From positions 1,364,001 through 1,428,000 of the forward strand of contig OW818680.1 of NCBI GenBank assembly GCA_942493055.1: a DNA stretch of 64,000 bases. Reading direction: 5' to 3'. This DNA is from CAIZQW01 sp942493055. Lineage in GTDB: Bacteria; Verrucomicrobiota; Kiritimatiellia; RFP12; UBA1067. The notes below the pieces were generated by a model. The model was given only the letters and a program-made list of their open reading frames with translations. It did no database searches and was not told the origin of the DNA. Below are positions 60,825-64,000 of this stretch, piece by piece. Positions within the stretch are counted from its first letter, which is position 1. The number at the start of each line of letters is the position of its first letter. A program made the translations under genes and the position numbers.

Positions 60825-61346
60825 ATGCACCTGATTGAATGCACGTACGAAAAGCACGCACAAGCAATTTTAGAAATTTTGAATGAGGCTATTGTCACCT
60901 CTACGGCACTCTATGACTACACGCCCCGCTCGCCGGAGAGCATGATTAAGTGGTTTGAAGGGAAGGCTGCAGGCGCTTACCCCGTCATCGGCATGGTCTC
61001 GGATGAGGGCGACCTCCTGGGCTTCGCAAGCTACGGAACCTTTCGGGCGTTTCCGGCCTACAAATATACGGTTGAACACTCGGTCTACGTGCATGCCGCA
61101 CAGCGAGGAAAGGGTATTGGGAAGATTCTCCTGCGGAAGCTCGTCGAATGCGCCGCCGCACAGAACTATCATGTTATGGTCGCCGCGATTGACAACGAGA
61201 ACCGGAGCAGCATCTCCCTTCATGATAAACTGGGGTTCACCCATGCCGGCACCCTTGCACAGGCGGGGTTTAAATTTGGACGCTGGCTTGACCTCGCCTT
61301 TTATCAGTTGGTGCTACAGACTCCCGAACATCCCATTGACGGCTAA
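60825..61346 (+). CDS. GNAT acetyltransferase (phosphinothricin/methionine sulfoximine type)
   Basis: 173-residue GNAT enzyme transferring acetyl from acetyl-CoA. The acetyl-CoA pyrophosphate loop is HAAQRGKGIGKILLRKL (near 95-110), followed by DNENRSSISLHDKLGF. The family pattern 'Y.PRSPESMIKWFEGK' at the start and GFKFGRWLDLAFYQ at the end are those of Pat/MnaT-type N-acetyltransferases. The natural substrate is probably a methionine-sulfoximine- or amino-acid-like compound. GAGGA is 5 nt before the ATG. Confidence 0.93.
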   Translation: MHLIECTYEKHAQAILEILNEAIVTSTALYDYTPRSPESMIKWFEGKAAGAYPVIGMVSDEGDLLGFASYGTFRAFPAYKYTVEHSVYVHAAQRGKGIGKILLRKLVECAAAQNYHVMVAAIDNENRSSISLHDKLGFTHAGTLAQAGFKFGRWLDLAFYQLVLQTPEHPIDG

Positions 61347-61367
61347 TCATCAGAAAGGAAAAAACAG

Positions 61368-61592
61368 ATGACACAACGCGATATCAACGTTGCCGAGTGG
61401 AACAACAAGGCGAACTGGTCGCTCTGCTTCTATTTTAGCAAGCGTGACACACGCACGTGGGTGCCCAAATCCATCCCGTGGATGGGGTGGACACTCAATA
61501 TCGGCACACGCGCCGGCGCAGCCTGGCTCTTGGGGATCATCATCGGGCTTCCCATATGGTTCATACTCCTTTTCGCCAGGATCCTGCCCTGA
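61368..61592 (+). CDS. DUF5808-like small membrane protein
   Basis: 74 residues. NKANWSLCFYFSKRDTRTWV and SIPWMGWTLNIGTRAGAAW match the 'DPR..VPKR.G.GWTLNFG' pattern of DUF5808-type proteins, followed by one membrane helix (LLGIIIGLPIWFILLFARI). No function is known. GAAAGG lies before the ATG. It is 21 nt after the acetyltransferase stop and 60 nt before the fucosidase, so it probably belongs to the same operon. Confidence 0.75.
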   Translation: MTQRDINVAEWNNKANWSLCFYFSKRDTRTWVPKSIPWMGWTLNIGTRAGAAWLLGIIIGLPIWFILLFARILP

Positions 61593-61652
61593 TCTTAAAC
61601 CCTCTCCTCCATCATCACTCACCCATCGGACAACCGAAAGAAGGCATTCCTT

Positions 61653-64000
61653 ATGAAGACTCGACAGATTTCAGCGGTTCTGCTCGCGGGCCTATCATGC
61701 GCGACCGCAATTGTCGCTGCATCGGAAAAACTGACCCTCCACTATGCGGAACCCGCCCATGAGAAGCAATGGTCCGGACAGGCCTTGCCGCTGGGCAATG
61801 GACGCCTGGGGTGCATGATATTCGGCGGCGTAGCCAGTGAACATCTCCAGTTCAATGTGGATTCTCTTTGGACCGGCGATGCTAATCCGTCGGGCGATTA
61901 TGGTTCCATGGGCAAGTATCAGAACTTTGGCGACCTCTGGATTGCCTTTGACTCAGCAGCAGCACCTCAAGACAACAGCGTGATCTGCGCGAGCGGACAT
62001 ATGGCTTATTATGAACAGGAGTCCATCGATGCTTCACTTGATGGCGACATCAAGACAAAGTGGTGTGTTGAACCCAAGGGCCAGCCCGTCATCTGGGAAG
62101 CCCGCCTTGCCCAAGCCACAGCCCTTCAAACGTACGCATTCACCTACACCACGGAGAACATCCCAACCCGAGACCCCAAAACATGGGAGCTGTCAGGCTC
62201 AAATGACGGGGGGCAATGGACGCTGCTCGACCGCCGGGCCGATCAGCCATCCGCAGAGAAGCGCGGTGCAGTCAAGTCGTTTACCATCGATAAACCGCAA
62301 CCCTTTAGTCGTTATCGCATCACCTTCCAGACCAACCACGGCGGCTCGCATTTCCAACTCGCTGAGATTGCCTTCCCTGGAACCTCCTTAAACAAGAGCT
62401 CCTCGCAACCTGCACCTGCTGGCTATCGCAGGCAGCTCGATCTCGCAACCGGACTTCACACCGTCACCTACACCTCCGGCGGCATCACCTACACGCGCGA
62501 AACCTTTGCCAGCGCGCCTGACAACGTCATCGTCATGCGATTAACAGCAACAGGCAAGAACGCCTTGTCCGGCAAGGTCAAGCTTGTCGGCGCGCACAAT
62601 GAAGCCACACAGTCTGACGGTTCGGACCTGACCTTTGACGGTACCTTTGCAAACGGACTGAATTACACCGCCCGTGTACGCATAATTGCGGAGGGTGGAT
62701 CGCTTGTTTCCGAGAAAGACGCCTGCACCTTTGATAAGTGCACCGCCCTGACGCTTGTGCTCGGCGCAGCCACCGACTATCTCCCCGACCACACTAAGAA
62801 CTGGAAGGGCGCACCTCCTGCTCCGCTGGTGAAAGCTCAACTCGACAAAGCCAGCGCAAAAAAATATGAAGACTTGAAGCAGGCACAACACGCAGACATC
62901 GCCTCCTTTATGAACCGTGTAGCCATCGACCTCGGAGCAACCGATGCCGCGCAACGCGATCTGCCGACCGACAAACGCCTGGAGGCCTACGGAAAAGGGG
63001 CTGTCGATCCCGAACTTGAAGCCTTGCTCTTCCAATATGGACGCTATCTGCTGCAAGCCTGTTCGCGTCCCGGCACCTTGCCCGCCAACCTGCAAGGACT
63101 CTGGAACAACAGCAACAATCCACCCTGGAGCAGCGATTATCACGCCAACATCAATGTCCAGATGAACTATTGGCTCGCAGAGCCTTCAAACCTGCCGGAC
63201 TGCCATACCGCCTTTATCGACCTCATGCGCAGCCAGATTCCTGTCTGGCGCAAAGCAACGGCCGAGGCCAAAGAGTTCACAACCGATAAAGGTCCTGCGC
63301 AAGGCTGGGCTTTGCGCACCTCGCACAACATCCATGGCGGACTCGGCTGGAAGTGGGACAAGACCGCCAATGCCTGGTATTGCCAGCATCTCTGGGAACA
63401 TTACGCCTTTAGCGGCGACAAGACCTATTTGAAGGAGGTCGCCTATCCGATCATGAAGGAAATCTGCCTCTTCTGGCAAGAACAGTTGATGACGCTGCCT
63501 GACGGTCGCTATGTTGTTCACAACGGATGGTCACCTGAACACGGCCCCGATGAGGACGGCGTGAGCTACAGCCAGCAGATTATCTGGGACCTCTTTAACA
63601 ACACCGTCGAAGCCGCAGATGCATTGGGCATCGACAAACCATTCCGTACAGACATTGCACGCGTGCGCGACCAGTTGGTCGGCCCAAAGATTGGAAAATG
63701 GGGCCAGCTGCAGGAGTGGATGACGGACCGCGATGACCCCAAGGATCAGCATCGCCACACCTCGCATCTCTTCGCCGTCTTTCCCGGACGCCAAATCTCC
63801 ATGGAGAAAACACCGGATATTGCAAAGGCCGCAGCCATCTCGCTCGAAGCCCGCGGCGAAGCAGGCGACAGCCGCCGCAGCTGGACCTGGCCCTGGCGCT
63901 GTGCGCTCTGGGCGCGTCTGGGCAACGCGGAGAAGGCTTACCACATGGTGCGCATGCTGCTGACACACAATATTCTGCCGAACCTCTTTGGTAACCATCC
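61653..64000 (+). CDS. Exported GH95 alpha-L-fucosidase with inserted F5/8C-like domain (3' end outside window)
   Basis: Open from the ATG at 61653 to the window edge (782 codons seen). A signal peptide (1-23, ending VAA) precedes the GH95 N-domain (PLGNGRLGCMIFGG). After GSMGKYQNFGDLWI the domain is split by ~155 residues (about 100-255) resembling a discoidin/F5-8C carbohydrate-binding module (SIDASLDGDIKTKW; WELSGSNDGGQWTLLD), then resumes at YRRQLDLATG. In the catalytic barrel are Asn499 and Asn501 (HANINVQMNYW) and Glu629 (HNGWSPEHGP), matching the Asn-Asn-Glu set of characterised 1,2-alpha-fucosidases. It should release fucose from mucin-, xyloglucan- or algal-type glycans. Confidence 0.94.
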   Translation, partial: MKTRQISAVLLAGLSCATAIVAASEKLTLHYAEPAHEKQWSGQALPLGNGRLGCMIFGGVASEHLQFNVDSLWTGDANPSGDYGSMGKYQNFGDLWIAFDSAAAPQDNSVICASGHMAYYEQESIDASLDGDIKTKWCVEPKGQPVIWEARLAQATALQTYAFTYTTENIPTRDPKTWELSGSNDGGQWTLLDRRADQPSAEKRGAVKSFTIDKPQPFSRYRITFQTNHGGSHFQLAEIAFPGTSLNKSSSQPAPAGYRRQLDLATGLHTVTYTSGGITYTRETFASAPDNVIVMRLTATGKNALSGKVKLVGAHNEATQSDGSDLTFDGTFANGLNYTARVRIIAEGGSLVSEKDACTFDKCTALTLVLGAATDYLPDHTKNWKGAPPAPLVKAQLDKASAKKYEDLKQAQHADIASFMNRVAIDLGATDAAQRDLPTDKRLEAYGKGAVDPELEALLFQYGRYLLQACSRPGTLPANLQGLWNNSNNPPWSSDYHANINVQMNYWLAEPSNLPDCHTAFIDLMRSQIPVWRKATAEAKEFTTDKGPAQGWALRTSHNIHGGLGWKWDKTANAWYCQHLWEHYAFSGDKTYLKEVAYPIMKEICLFWQEQLMTLPDGRYVVHNGWSPEHGPDEDGVSYSQQIIWDLFNNTVEAADALGIDKPFRTDIARVRDQLVGPKIGKWGQLQEWMTDRDDPKDQHRHTSHLFAVFPGRQISMEKTPDIAKAAAISLEARGEAGDSRRSWTWPWRCALWARLGNAEKAYHMVRMLLTHNILPNLFGNH

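Overview
The window looks like chromosomal DNA of a heterotrophic member of the Planctomycetes-Verrucomicrobia-Chlamydiae group, most likely Kiritimatiellota or a relative. That placement is an inference, with no rRNA or marker phylogeny behind it. It rests on three exported sulfatases with the C-x-P-S-R formylglycine motif, several exported glycosidases (GH106, GH2, GH95 and a sialate O-acetylesterase), a PEP-CTERM surface protein, a lysine/alanine/proline-rich H1-like microprotein, and the alternative (siroheme) haem genes ahbC and ahbD, which suggest anaerobic life. Gene order is mosaic: short operons of housekeeping genes alternate with polysaccharide-degradation genes and repeat-rich gaps.

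Layout: 1-6222 holds the end of a PAS protein, clpB, a DNA alkyl-transferase/mutarotase/lipoprotein operon and nadA. 6223-7091 is a repeat region with a complete 327-bp MITE and a possible zinc-knuckle microprotein. 7092-15348 is a catabolic cluster (sulfatase, sulfatase, GH106 rhamnosidase, CDF transporter, sulfatase). 15475-24401 holds an orphan solute-binding protein, a WG-repeat lipoprotein, a DUF255 thioredoxin-like protein, two tRNAs with an odd duplicated tRNA-Ser 3' end, a beta-CASP nuclease, a NifU-like scaffold and a sialate O-acetylesterase. 24488-28453 is the translation block (RluA-type synthase, tyrS, rpsA). 28902-32122 is a four-gene operon of secreted proteins ending in a PEP-CTERM protein. 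32584-41671 is a seven-gene co-directional run: DUF2851, selA, ahbD, ahbC, tatD-like, sugar kinase-like, FlaA1/WbpM-like. 41764-42138 holds tRNA-Val, a very large palindromic terminator and the H1-like microprotein. 42353-46978 holds rpe and an orphan Tad/Flp pilus structural cluster. 47168-53466 runs rpsO-pnp-ruvC-GH2 beta-galactosidase. 53467-55704 is a repeat island with a Phd/ParE toxin-antitoxin pair, a lipoprotein and a nested MITE. 55705-64000 holds a double-domain esterase, an RsmC-like methyltransferase, a two-hairpin element, a LolCD-type system, an acetyltransferase, a DUF5808 protein and a GH95 fucosidase cut by the window edge.

Three sequence-level themes stand out. First, a MITE family with 18-bp terminal inverted repeats of IS4-family type: one copy interrupts a palindromic repeat whose uninterrupted paralogue lies 1.6 kb away, which reveals an 11-bp target duplication. 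Second, at least six genes have a sigma70-like -10 box only 6 to 9 nt before the ATG and no Shine-Dalgarno sequence, so leaderless mRNAs look common. Third, there are structured non-coding elements (the tRNA-Ser tail duplication and a paired-hairpin element with its own inverted repeats) that I cannot assign to a known family. I found no CRISPR array, prophage, transposase gene or rRNA.
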